64,000 nt of DNA, taken from contig CAJYIW010000027.1 of NCBI GenBank assembly GCA_913775095.1, positions 107,731-171,730 of the forward strand, given 5' to 3'. Of this stretch, positions 18,306 through 25,337 are shown piece after piece. The stretch's first letter is position 1. Each line of letters starts with the position of its first letter. The position numbers were made by a program, and so were the translations under genes. The stretch is from an uncultured Siphonobacter sp. (GTDB lineage Bacteria; Bacteroidota; Bacteroidia; Cytophagales; Spirosomataceae). A model generated the notes under the pieces. The model saw only the letters and a list, made by a program, of their open reading frames with translations, had not been told where the DNA came from and did no database searches.

Positions 18306-18330
18306 AGGAGCTTCAGGCTCCTCTTTTTTT
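18306..18330 (+). terminator. Short intrinsic terminator after the DivIVA-domain gene
   Basis: AGGAGC and GCTCCT pair around TTCAG, followed by CTTTTTTT. It ends one base before the folB ATG, so it may only attenuate transcription into folB. Confidence 0.65.
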
Positions 18331-18331
18331 C

Positions 18332-18682
18332 ATGGGAACAATTGCCTTAGAAGGTCTGGAGTTTTTTTCATACCACGGTTTTTACGAAGAGGAACAGAAA
18401 ATTGGAAATCGCTATTCCATCGACGTAATCATCACGGTTGATTTCGAACAGGCCGCCATTACGGATAAGCTGAGCGAAACGGTCAATTATTCACACGTGT
18501 ATCAGATTGTATCAGAGCTGATGCGAAAATCACATAAGCTGCTCGAACACATTGCCTATCAGATCATTCAGGGCATTCGCGGGCACTATCCTCACGTTGA
18601 GAATATCAAGGTTTCCGTCTCCAAATACAACCCCCCGGTGGGTGGGGTCTGCGAGCGTTCCCGCATTACGCTGGAGGGTTAA
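18332..18682 (+). CDS. folB: Dihydroneopterin aldolase
   Basis: A 116-residue FolB that cleaves dihydroneopterin to 6-hydroxymethyl-dihydropterin in folate synthesis. Family motifs are present: the start IALEGLEFFSYHGFYEEEQ (with the pterin-binding Glu), TVNYSHVYQIV, LLEHIAYQI and the C-terminal VSVSKYNPPVGG, where Lys is catalytic. Length matches (about 120). The start codon abuts the T tract of the preceding hairpin. No other folate genes are adjacent. Confidence 0.96.
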   Translation: MGTIALEGLEFFSYHGFYEEEQKIGNRYSIDVIITVDFEQAAITDKLSETVNYSHVYQIVSELMRKSHKLLEHIAYQIIQGIRGHYPHVENIKVSVSKYNPPVGGVCERSRITLEG

Positions 18683-18691
18683 GCTGGCATG

Positions 18692-18729
18692 AATTTAGTG
18701 GGATAGCTTTCCTATCACACTAAATTTTT
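18692..18729 (+). terminator. Intrinsic terminator after folB
   Basis: AATTTAGTGGGATAG pairs with CTATCACACTAAATT (two small mismatches), followed by a T run. Confidence 0.75.
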
Positions 18730-18735
18730 CAAGTC

Positions 18736-18936
18736 ATGGATTATCAACTGGTAGACCCGAAAGAAGAAGCTTTTCACAACGAATATTTCGAAATTTCTTT
18801 CCCGGATCAGTCCCGTCAGAGTTTGTATTTTACTTCCAATGCGGAGATTCTGGAAGATGTAGCGGCGGAGATCGTTCACCGTCATGCGGACAATACCCCC
18901 GGCTGGCGGATCATTCCGCATGCCAAAATGCATTAA
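18736..18936 (+). CDS. Small hypothetical protein
   Basis: A 66-residue soluble protein (MDYQLVDPKEEAFHNEYFEI ...), mixed charge, no signal peptide, no Cys. The C-terminal part is His-rich (EIVHRHADNT, IIPHAKMH). It sits between two strong terminators, the second only 16 bases after the stop codon, which supports a real small transcription unit. I do not recognise the family. A 75-codon frame on the opposite strand covers the same bases but lacks such bracketing. Confidence 0.65.
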   Translation: MDYQLVDPKEEAFHNEYFEISFPDQSRQSLYFTSNAEILEDVAAEIVHRHADNTPGWRIIPHAKMH

Positions 18937-18951
18937 TATCAAAAATCTAAC

Positions 18952-18985
18952 AAAAACTGCCAGCCCTCTGCTGGCAGTTTTTGCA
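18952..18985 (+). terminator. Intrinsic terminator
   Basis: A perfect 13-bp stem, AAAAACTGCCAGC with GCTGGCAGTTTTT, 5-base loop. Confidence 0.9.
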
Positions 18986-19037
18986 GCTACGGCATGCTCC
19001 TGAGTTCATGTCCTGTCACTCGTTCCCCAAAATCTCC

Positions 19038-19045
19038 TAGTTTTG
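19038..19045 (+). promoter_or_regulatory. -7 promoter element for the TrpF-like gene
   Basis: TAGTTTTG matches TAnnTTTG exactly, 40 bases before ATG 19085. The in-frame TTG at 19043 is part of this element, so it cannot be the start of the protein. Confidence 0.55.
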
Positions 19046-19084
19046 TCAAAAAAACGGAGTTTCATTCCGAACTTCATCGTTTCT

Positions 19085-19678
19085 ATGACTTTACGTACAC
19101 GCGTTAAAATTTCAAATATTACGAACCTTTCTGACGCCCGCTACTGTGCCGGAATGGGCGTTGACTGGCTGGGGTTTTCGATGGATACCATCGCCCTGGA
19201 CCGCTTCAATGAAATCAGAGGCTGGCTGGCCGGGGTTTCCATTGTGGGCGAAACCGATGCCCCCCATCTGGATCAGATCAAGGCTTTAGTGGCCGAATAT
19301 AAACCCGATGTGTTGCAAATCTCTCACGTAGAGCTGGTAGAAGAAGTCAAGGAATTAGGCTTGCCCGTTATTCTGAAGCTTGACTTAGCCGAAGGACTGC
19401 CTACCGAGTTGAGCGGGGCCGACTACTACCTGATTGATCATTCAGATCCTTTCGCTCACATTGATACCCCAACGCTGGGTTACCTCGATCAGTTTGCCTA
19501 TAAATACCCGACCCTGCTGGCTTTCGGTATCAATGAAATGAATGTACTGGAAGTCATTGATCAGATTCCGGTCAAGGGCATTGCTCTGAGCGGTGGGGAA
19601 GAAACCCGCCCTGGTTTTAAAGAATTCGGGGAAATGATGGATATTCTCGAACGCCTCGATGAAGAAGGAGACTTTTAG
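19085..19678 (+). CDS. TrpF-like (phosphoribosylanthranilate isomerase family) protein lacking the catalytic Cys
   Basis: A 197-residue (beta/alpha)8-type protein. The N terminus RVKISNITNLSDARYCAGMG aligns with the TrpF start VKICGxTxxxDAxxAxxxGA, and the C-terminal SGGEETRPGFKEF aligns with SSGVExxPGxKD, which binds phosphate. The catalytic Cys of KICG is Ser10 here. An acidic residue that could match the general-acid Asp is present in YYLIDHSDP. The protein may bind a phosphorylated sugar but is unlikely to be a normal isomerase. No trp genes surround it; it has its own promoter and a very strong hairpin terminator. Family placement is fairly sure, function open. Confidence 0.7.
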   Translation: MTLRTRVKISNITNLSDARYCAGMGVDWLGFSMDTIALDRFNEIRGWLAGVSIVGETDAPHLDQIKALVAEYKPDVLQISHVELVEEVKELGLPVILKLDLAEGLPTELSGADYYLIDHSDPFAHIDTPTLGYLDQFAYKYPTLLAFGINEMNVLEVIDQIPVKGIALSGGEETRPGFKEFGEMMDILERLDEEGDF

Positions 19679-19700
19679 TCCCGGGGTTTTGAGTTCATTT

Positions 19701-19747
19701 AAAAAAAGTAATAGCCGCGAGCATGCTCGCGGCTATTACTTTTTTTA
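19701..19747 (+). terminator. Perfect 46-base palindromic terminator
   Basis: A perfect palindrome of two 23-base arms: seven A, then GTAATAGCCGCGAGCA, mirrored to TGCTCGCGGCTATTAC and seven T. It ends the TrpF-like gene and could also stop minus-strand transcripts. Confidence 0.85.
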
Positions 19748-19756
19748 GCGTTCTAT

Positions 19757-19820
19757 GCCGTGGGCGGTGTCCTCACCGACCAGTTTTCCTGTAATTGGCT
19801 GGTGAAGACACCAGCCACGG
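19757..19820. repeat. Inverted repeat family A, copy 1
   Basis: The left arm GCCGTGGGCGGTGTCCTCACC and right arm GGTGAAGACACCAGCCACGG are near-complementary, spaced by an unrelated centre. Each arm contains the mini-hairpin GGTG(N4)CACC. Related copies lie at 19891, 35137, 51424 and 51560. Confidence 0.85.
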
Positions 19821-19890
19821 AGGGTGCGTATCGCTTTCTTTTACAAATGTCTCTCCTACCTTTAGCAGATTGCTCTTACAAATTCCACAT

Positions 19891-19956
19891 CCCGTGGTTG
19901 GTGTCCCCACCCTCCACTATGATTTTAGTAATGGCTGGTGAGGACACCAGCTACGG
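19891..19956. repeat. Inverted repeat family A, copy 2
   Basis: Left arm CCGTGGTTGGTGTCCCCACC, right arm GGTGAGGACACCAGCTACGG. Same structure as copy 1, 70 bases away, with compensating C-to-G exchange in the mini-hairpin loop (CCCC opposite GAGG). Confidence 0.85.
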
Positions 19957-19962
19957 CGGAAT

Positions 19963-20012
19963 ACCCCCCGGATTGTCATCCGGGGCTATCCAGGTTGAAC
20001 CCCGATGGGGTT
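19963..20012. repeat. Double-hairpin module family B, copy 1
   Basis: CCCCGGAT-TGTC-ATCCGGGG forms the first hairpin, then CTATCCAGGTTG, then AACCCC-GAT-GGGGTT forms the second. Copies recur at 51624, 51735 and in part at 51487. Confidence 0.85.
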
Positions 20013-20069
20013 ATTTATTGCTTTCTCTTCACAGTGTTTCCCTTACCTTTACGGATTTTCTCTTTTCAA

Positions 20070-20132
20070 CCCTAAACCCTAAACCCTAAACCCTAAACCC
20101 TAAACCCTAAACCCTAAACCCTAAACCCTAAA
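20070..20132. repeat. Perfect tandem array (CCCTAAA)9
   Basis: Nine exact copies of the heptamer CCCTAAA, identical to the plant-type telomere repeat (TTTAGGG). It lies where composite copy 3 has only two degenerate heptads (CAAAACTCAAAACC, near 51829). The array continues into the GC box without a gap. Confidence 0.97.
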
Positions 20133-20149
20133 CCGCAACGGCGGCCGCC
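20130..20149. repeat. GC box with NotI site, copy 1
   Basis: AAACCGCAACGGCGGCCGCC. The core CGCARCGGCGGCCGC recurs at 35211 and 51841, each time at the end of a composite repeat. Confidence 0.85.
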
Positions 20150-20167
20150 CTAAACCCCTGAAACCGC

Positions 20168-21403
20168 TTACGCAAAAAACAGATACCCTACGGCAACGGC
20201 GGTAACAATTCCGGCGAAATCAGCCAATAGGCCTGCCCAGAGCGTATAACGCGTTTGTTTCACGTTTACAGAGCCGAAATACAAGGCAATCACATACAGA
20301 ATTGTATCGGCCGAACCCTGGAAAATACAGGCTAACCTCCCCACAAACGAATCTGCCCCGAAGGTTTTCATGGTATCAATCATCATGGCCCGAGAACCGC
20401 TTCCGCTCAAGGGGTGCATCAAAGCCGTAGGCAGGGCATCTACCCACTCCGTTCGAATCGGCAGGTAACTGAATGCCCAGCGAAAGCCATCTACGACGTA
20501 ACCCAAGGCCCCGGAATTTCGCAAGACGCTGATGGCTACTAACATTCCCACCAGGTAAGGTATCACCCGCACGGAAGTCTCAAACCCGCCCTTGGCTCCT
20601 TCAATAAAACTCGAAAAAACATCAATTTTTTTACGAAAAGCCACCAGTAGAAACGAGAGTACAAAACCGAAAAGAATCAGGTTACTAAACACCTTAGAAA
20701 ACGTCTCGATTCCCTCTTTGGATAAGGTATTCAGGTAAGCCAGTAAGGCAACAATGGCAAAGGTCAGCCCCCCCAGCCAGGTTAGAATCACACGATCAAG
20801 GAGATTGATTTTCTGGCGAAAAGCCACGAACAGCAACCCCACCAGCGTGGCTACATAGGTAGCAATCAGACAGGGAATGAAGACATCCGAAGGATCCGCC
20901 GCTCCGTATACCGCCCGCTGAGCCATGACTCCAAGCGGAATCAATACCGGCCCGGCCGAATGCAGGGTCATGAACATAATCTGGGCGTTAGTCGCCACTT
21001 CTTTGTTCGGATTCAGTTCCTGCAGACTCTGCATGGCTTTCAGCCCAAAGGGAGTGGCGGCGTTGTCCAGTCCCAGCATATTGGCCGAGAAATTCATGAT
21101 CATCTGCCCATGAGCCGGATGGTCTTCGGGAACTTCCGGAAAGAGTCGATTGAAAAAAGGGCCGATCCGCCGGGCCAGAAAGCCAATGGCTCCGGCGTCT
21201 TCACCCACCTTCAGAATTCCCAGGAAAAAGGTCATGACTCCCGCCAGCGGTAACGCAATCTTCATTACGGCTACCTCCGCCGAATCGAACATGCCATCCA
21301 CGATGAGCTTGAAAATTTCAGTATCGCCGAAGAGAAGCAGCTTGATGAGGGCCACAACGAACGCCACGATGAAGAAGCCAATCCAGAGGTAATTAAGAGC
21401 CAT
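20168..21403 (-). CDS. Nucleoside-recognition (SpmA/SpmB-type) membrane protein
   Basis: A 411-residue polytopic protein of about ten hydrophobic segments, made of two Gate/nucleoside-recognition domains corresponding to SpmA (residues ~1-200) and SpmB (~230-411) in one chain. Recognisable motifs are MNFSANMLGLDNAATPFGLK, SAGPVLIPLGVM and the second-half LMHPLSGSGSRAMMIDTM. In spore formers the separate SpmA and SpmB affect cortex dehydration; the fused form is widespread in non-sporulating Bacteroidota, probably as a transporter of unknown substrate. It is a lone minus-strand gene whose stop lies 18 bases from the GC box of composite repeat copy 1. Confidence 0.9.
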   Translation of the reverse strand: MALNYLWIGFFIVAFVVALIKLLLFGDTEIFKLIVDGMFDSAEVAVMKIALPLAGVMTFFLGILKVGEDAGAIGFLARRIGPFFNRLFPEVPEDHPAHGQMIMNFSANMLGLDNAATPFGLKAMQSLQELNPNKEVATNAQIMFMTLHSAGPVLIPLGVMAQRAVYGAADPSDVFIPCLIATYVATLVGLLFVAFRQKINLLDRVILTWLGGLTFAIVALLAYLNTLSKEGIETFSKVFSNLILFGFVLSFLLVAFRKKIDVFSSFIEGAKGGFETSVRVIPYLVGMLVAISVLRNSGALGYVVDGFRWAFSYLPIRTEWVDALPTALMHPLSGSGSRAMMIDTMKTFGADSFVGRLACIFQGSADTILYVIALYFGSVNVKQTRYTLWAGLLADFAGIVTAVAVGYLFFA

Positions 21404-21546
21404 GAGGGAGTACTAATAAAAGTCAGTATGCTTTTCAGAAACCTGAATTTCGCTGAAAAGCCCCGAAAATCAGTTTTCCAGGAAAAGAAAAACAAAACAG
21501 GCTACCTGGCGTATTATGTGTATCGTTCTGATTTAAATAAAAATTC

Positions 21547-22227
21547 ATGAAATTTCTCCTTTTTTCGCTGGCCCTCTTCTTCACCGATCCCGTTAACCCA
21601 GCGATGGCCCCCTGCCCGGATGAAGCAAGTCTGGAAAAGGCCGGACTGGTTGATATCCAGAAAGTTGATCCCAGCTTATTAGTTGACCTGAAGTATTCTA
21701 CTTCGGATAACTTCGTTAAAAAGGACGTGTACGGCTGCATTACCCGCTGTTACCTGCAACCCGACGTGGCCGAGAAATTAAAAAAAGCCCATGCATACCT
21801 GAAGGCCAATCATCCGAACTATCGTTTACTGGTGTACGACGGGGTTCGTTCGCGAAAAGTCCAGTGGAAGCTTTGGGAAGCGTTGCCTCAGTACGCTCCC
21901 AAATACCGGACGAATTACGTGGCTCACCCCAATCGTGGCTCCATTCATAATTACGGTTGTGCGGTCGATTTAACTGTTGCCACGGCCGATGGAAGAGCCC
22001 TGGACATGGGTACGCCTTTTGATTTTTTTGGTAGTGAAGCTTACCCTCGCAAAGAGAATGAAATGCTGCAACAGGGAAAAATCACCAAAGAGCACATTCG
22101 AAATCGTCAGGTTCTGCGGGACGCCATGAAGGCGGGCGGATTCATGGGAATCACCAGTGAATGGTGGCACTTCAACGCCATGAGTCTGGCTCAGGCTAAA
22201 CTAAAGTACACCATTGTGGAGGAATAG
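21547..22227 (+). CDS. M15 family D-alanyl-D-alanine dipeptidase (VanX/DdpX-like)
   Basis: A 226-residue zinc peptidase that would cleave D-Ala-D-Ala or related dipeptides. A short signal-like hydrophobic start (MKFLLFSLALFF) suggests export. Zinc-site motifs are SIHNYGCAVD (His and Asp) and SEWWHFN (catalytic Glu and third ligand His), matching the SxHxxGxAxD and ExWH patterns of VanX. The VanX substrate-binding Arg region is YDGVRSRKVQWKLW. No vanA, vanH or transporter genes are adjacent, so cell-wall recycling or dipeptide use is likelier than glycopeptide resistance. A hairpin follows the stop codon. Confidence 0.92.
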   Translation: MKFLLFSLALFFTDPVNPAMAPCPDEASLEKAGLVDIQKVDPSLLVDLKYSTSDNFVKKDVYGCITRCYLQPDVAEKLKKAHAYLKANHPNYRLLVYDGVRSRKVQWKLWEALPQYAPKYRTNYVAHPNRGSIHNYGCAVDLTVATADGRALDMGTPFDFFGSEAYPRKENEMLQQGKITKEHIRNRQVLRDAMKAGGFMGITSEWWHFNAMSLAQAKLKYTIVEE

Positions 22228-22238
22228 TTATGTCAAAC

Positions 22239-22290
22239 GATCCCTGAGAGCATTCGGCCATGTGAAGTAACTGAATGCCCTCAGGGATCA
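22239..22290 (+). terminator. Hairpin after the dipeptidase gene
   Basis: An 19-bp stem with two mismatches: GATCCCTGAG-GCATTC and its complement, 13-base loop. The following T tract is weak, so it may stabilise the mRNA end rather than terminate. Confidence 0.55.
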
Positions 22291-22396
22291 TTTATGCTTA
22301 AACGAGTCTCTTCTTTTCCCTGTCGAATTGTTTTCAAAAATTACAATCTGATTATCAGGACAATAAAAATTATTTTATTTTTTTTTCAGCGAATAC

Positions 22397-22428
22397 TTGC
22401 GAAAGGCTCATTTCATTCCTTAAGTTTG
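22397..22428 (+). promoter_or_regulatory. Promoter of the tRNA-Val pair
   Basis: TTG at 22397 (-33), a 21-base spacer, then TAAGTTTG at 22421 (-7). This is a near-ideal Bacteroidota housekeeping promoter, starting transcription about 30 bases before the first tRNA. Confidence 0.75.
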
Positions 22429-22464
22429 CAACCCCAAACGACGGGAACACAGTAATAAAAAGAA

Positions 22465-22539
22465 GGGTGATTAGCTCAGCTGGTTCAGAGCATCTGCCTT
22501 ACAAGCAGAGGGTCGGGGGTTCGAATCCCTCATCACCCA
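22465..22539 (+). tRNA. tRNA-Val (anticodon TAC), copy 1
   Basis: 75 bases. Acceptor stem GGGTGAT with ATCACCC, D arm GCTC-AGCTGGTTCA-GAGC, anticodon stem TCTGC/GCAGA with loop CTTACAA (anticodon TAC, reading GUA and related valine codons), T arm GGGGG-TTCGAAT-CCCTC with the GGTTCGAATC core. The 3' CCA is not encoded. Confidence 0.97.
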
Positions 22540-22567
22540 CTTCTATTTTTAGTACCACATACCCTTC

Positions 22568-22642
22568 GGGTGATTAGCTCAGCTGGTTCAGAGCATCTGC
22601 CTTACAAGCAGAGGGTCGGGGGTTCGAATCCCTCATCACCCA
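22568..22642 (+). tRNA. tRNA-Val (anticodon TAC), copy 2
   Basis: Identical to copy 1 over all 75 bases, 28 bases downstream, in the same transcript. A terminator follows nine bases later. The spacer between the copies is not repeated. Confidence 0.97.
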
Positions 22643-22650
22643 CCCTTCTC

Positions 22651-22680
22651 AAGCCTCACGTTTCAGTGAGGCTTTTTTTT
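22651..22680 (+). terminator. Terminator of the tRNA-Val operon
   Basis: AAGCCTCAC and GTGAGGCTT, 6-base loop, followed by eight T in total. Confidence 0.9.
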
Positions 22681-22742
22681 GTTTCTACTGATAACCTTAT
22701 CACGCCTTTGGACATAATACCTAGTCACTTTGCTTACATACT

Positions 22743-23762
22743 ATGTCCCGTTATCTATTTTTACTGCTTGCCGTTCTATTCCTGGGTTGCTCAAAATCTG
22801 AAGTTTCAACGACGCCCTGGAAGTTATTAGCCCCTTTCCCCGGCACCCATCCGCTCTTTTTAACCACGGTTCAGAATCGTCTACTTGCTGGTCAGGGTAA
22901 CGCTAATTCAGAACTGGAAAAGCTCTGGCTTTACTCGCCCGAAACTGATCAGTGGCAGGAAATTTCTTCCTCCTCCGTAGCAGGGCTTTCCGGATTCAGT
23001 TATTTTACTCTGAACGATACCTTTTTTCTGGGCTTTGGTCGAAGATCTGAGGATTCGCAATCTTACCCAAGTCTGCTCTATAGCTACCATTTACCAGACC
23101 ATCAATGGACGCTGGCTTCCAGCACGCCGACGCATACCCTCTACCCCGGTCTTCATGAAGCATCGAATTTTGTAAAAGATAACTGGGGCTATGCCTTATT
23201 CGGTGGAAGCCAGCAGAAGAGTTTGAATACATTCCCCCACCTGGATGCCGTACGTTATGCCCCCCAGCAGGGACTTCAGCCGATAAAGGTAACGATCGTA
23301 GATACGCCCGTTTTTCCGCTTCCGAATTCAGCCTATGATCTGGCAAAAGCGAATCTTTCAGCTTTTCGATACAAAGGGTTTTCCTTTATTCTTCAGGATC
23401 GCCTCTATCACGGCGGCGGACTTCCGGCTCATAACTCAGCATTTGTGTCTATACAGCCCTCCGAGTTAAGTGAAGTCTTTAAACATGACTTCTTCGAATA
23501 TGAGATTTTACCGGGTGAATTACGTTTACAGAAAAGACTCACGACGACTCATAACCTGCAGGGATCCCTATTCGGCTTTGCGTTTGATAATCAGGGATAC
23601 GTGGGGACTGCCGAGGGCACCCTGCTACGTTTCACACCCTCCGGCAACAGCTGGCAAACGGTAGATTCCGCTCCGGCCAACCTTCGGGCAGGAACAGTTC
23701 TTCAGGAAAACCTTTACTTTCTTACCGCTCAGCAACAGTTGTGGAGCTACAGGCCCCATTAA
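22743..23762 (+). CDS. Kelch-like beta-propeller lipoprotein
   Basis: A 339-residue lipoprotein: hydrophobic residues 4-15 and lipobox LFLGC with Cys near residue 16. The mature part shows kelch-type blades, for example WKLLAPFPGTHP, NSELEKLWLYSPETDQWQEI, YSYHLPDHQWTLAS, GYALFGGSQQ and LRFTPSGNSWQTVDSAP ending LWSYRPH. Such propellers occur in surface lipoproteins and in mutarotase-like proteins; no active-site residues are evident. It stands alone after the tRNA operon. Probably a cell-surface binding protein; the ligand is unknown. Confidence 0.85.
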   Translation: MSRYLFLLLAVLFLGCSKSEVSTTPWKLLAPFPGTHPLFLTTVQNRLLAGQGNANSELEKLWLYSPETDQWQEISSSSVAGLSGFSYFTLNDTFFLGFGRRSEDSQSYPSLLYSYHLPDHQWTLASSTPTHTLYPGLHEASNFVKDNWGYALFGGSQQKSLNTFPHLDAVRYAPQQGLQPIKVTIVDTPVFPLPNSAYDLAKANLSAFRYKGFSFILQDRLYHGGGLPAHNSAFVSIQPSELSEVFKHDFFEYEILPGELRLQKRLTTTHNLQGSLFGFAFDNQGYVGTAEGTLLRFTPSGNSWQTVDSAPANLRAGTVLQENLYFLTAQQQLWSYRPH

Positions 23763-23818
23763 TCCGGCTGGTTCAGTATTTTAAGTACTGGCCCTATAAA
23801 CTATTACACGTTTGAGCC

Positions 23819-24019
23819 ATGGAAACAATTCAGATTGGAGATCAGGTTGTTCATAAACCTAAAAAAGAGGAAGGTGCTCTGAACGGTGGTGAGCCGATGG
23901 TGGTAGAGGGAATAGAGGAAGGCATTGCCCTGTGTCAAACGCCGGACGTAACGTTGCGTATTCCGACGAAAGAACTGATAAAAACCACCGATGCAGTTCC
24001 CGGATTCGTAGGAGGTTAA
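23819..24019 (+). CDS. Small YodC/DUF2158-like protein
   Basis: A 66-residue soluble protein. IQIGDQVVHKP ... GEPMVVEGIEEGIALCQT resembles the YodC/DUF2158 pattern (GDxVxLKSGGPxMTVxxxxxGxVxCxW) with an insertion after the first strand and the final aromatic lost, so the family match is tentative. It has a strong bidirectional terminator five bases after the stop codon. Function unknown. Confidence 0.6.
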   Translation: METIQIGDQVVHKPKKEEGALNGGEPMVVEGIEEGIALCQTPDVTLRIPTKELIKTTDAVPGFVGG

Positions 24020-24024
24020 CCCAT

Positions 24025-24062
24025 AAAAAGGCCTTGGAAAGTAATTCCAAGGCCTTTTTATA
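24025..24062. terminator. Bidirectional terminator
   Basis: A 15-bp perfect stem, AAAAAGGCCTTGGAA with TTCCAAGGCCTTTTT, 5-base loop, between convergent genes. Confidence 0.92.
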
Positions 24063-24076
24063 GGTTTGATGAAACG

Positions 24077-25150
24077 TCAGACTTCAACAGAATCGTCCTT
24101 CAGGGTGTCCTGAATGTAGAGCATCTTTACCATGACCATCACCATAGCCATGAGAGGAGTAGCCAGAATCAATCCCAGTACGCCCGTGAACAGACCGATG
24201 ATTAACTGAGAAATCAGGACCAGAGCCGGGGGAATGTCAATCATTCGTTTCTGAACGATGGGGGTCAGTACATTGCTTTCAATGGCCTGGATACCCACGT
24301 AGATCAGAACCACATACAAAGCTTTTTCAGGGCTATCCATCAACGCAAACAGAACGGCCGGAATCAGGGCAAAAATGGGTCCAATGTTAGGAATGAAGGT
24401 AACCAGGGCGGCAAACAAGGCAATGGCCCCCGCCAGCGGGATTCCCAGAGCCCAGAGTCCGATGAAACTCATGATGCCAACCACCAGCATGGAAAACAGC
24501 TGACCCATTAACCATTTCACCAGCGTCTCGCTCATTTTATCAAGTACCTCGCCAGCTCTTTTGCGGGATTTTTTCGGAATCATAAGTATGATACCCTCGC
24601 GGTAAAGCATGGGTTGAGCAGCAATAAAAATGGCCAGGAAAAAAATCACGTACAGATCAGCAATGGTACCGAAAGTAGAAGACAGTACCCCCGTAGCCTG
24701 ATTCATCCACTTGGAGCCTCCCTTCATCAGTTCATTTTCCGAAGGAATCATGCTCAGTAGCTTTTGTCCCCATTCCGTTTCTGAAAGCCGCTGCTGGAAA
24801 TTATCCACGGCCTTGGGTATTCCTTCTTTAAGGTCACTTATCTGATGACCAATCGTCGTGGAAAGTACCCATATCATTCCCACCAGCAGTCCCAGACCAA
24901 GCAGAGCCACAATAGCCAGGCAGATTCCCTCCTTCCAGCCAATCTTTTTGCTGAGCCAGCGGGCGGCAGCTCGTAGAGGCAACGCAATCATCAGGGCAGC
25001 GACAATGAGCAGTAAAATGTCAAAGCTGAATCCTAGAAGTAAGGTAATGAGAATTAGAAAAATGGTAATTCCCACGGTAATTCCGACTCGTTGCGTAAAC
25101 GTATACGGGCGTTCCTGGGGAGTGTTTTGTTCAGAAGTAACTGTCTGCAT
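24077..25150 (-). CDS. AI-2E (PerM) family membrane protein
   Basis: A 357-residue polytopic protein with the AI-2E/PerM layout: paired membrane segments at residues ~22-70 and ~80-105, a central soluble segment (~115-170) and five further segments. The family signature region GIPLAGAIALFAALVTFIPN then GPIFALIPAV is clear, as is the C-terminal GLFTGVLGLILATPLMA. Members include TqsA (autoinducer-2 export) and Na+/H+ antiporters, so the substrate cannot be assigned. It is a lone minus-strand gene, convergent with the small YodC-like gene. Confidence 0.92.
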   Translation of the reverse strand: MQTVTSEQNTPQERPYTFTQRVGITVGITIFLILITLLLGFSFDILLLIVAALMIALPLRAAARWLSKKIGWKEGICLAIVALLGLGLLVGMIWVLSTTIGHQISDLKEGIPKAVDNFQQRLSETEWGQKLLSMIPSENELMKGGSKWMNQATGVLSSTFGTIADLYVIFFLAIFIAAQPMLYREGIILMIPKKSRKRAGEVLDKMSETLVKWLMGQLFSMLVVGIMSFIGLWALGIPLAGAIALFAALVTFIPNIGPIFALIPAVLFALMDSPEKALYVVLIYVGIQAIESNVLTPIVQKRMIDIPPALVLISQLIIGLFTGVLGLILATPLMAMVMVMVKMLYIQDTLKDDSVEV

Positions 25151-25337
25151 GTAAAGGGAAGGTTATGTAAGAAATGGACTGATATGTACACATAAAAAAA
25201 ATGTTCCTTTTCTTCCCCATAATTTCAATCGTTTCTTTCGCAGCGGCTTTACTTTACTCATTACCAGTCCTATTCTTCATTGAATAGTTTTTTTCTTAAC
25301 TTTTACGAACTGCTGATGCTATTCACCCTGTCGCTGC

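Larger units (their letters stand above)
19748..20167. other. Repeat-rich intergenic region, composite repeat copy 1
   Basis: 420 bases without a credible gene; the 109-codon frame across it is made of repeats. In order it holds two copies of the GGTG(N4)CACC inverted repeat, one double-hairpin module, a period-7 array and a GC box. The order and the sequence just before the array match composite copy 3 at 51.4-51.9 kb. Confidence 0.8.

Noticed and set aside
18715..18942. 75-codon minus-strand frame opposite the small gene at 18736
   Set aside because: It runs through the folB terminator and lacks its own bracketing signals; the plus-strand frame fits the two terminators.
19760..20089. 109-codon frame across the repeat spacer
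   Set aside because: It is built from family A and B repeats and the heptad array. The same repeats in other spacers are out of frame, so it is not a protein.
20070..20132. CRISPR array or true telomere
   Set aside because: The heptamers have no spacers and no cas genes are near. The array is internal, flanked by genes on both sides, and within a dispersed repeat.
20168..21403. Sporulation gene
   Set aside because: The SpmA/SpmB-type fusion is common in non-sporulating Bacteroidota and no other spore gene is present.
21547..22227. Glycopeptide resistance gene cluster
   Set aside because: Only a VanX-like dipeptidase is present; no vanA/vanH ligase or dehydrogenase and no two-component pair lie nearby.
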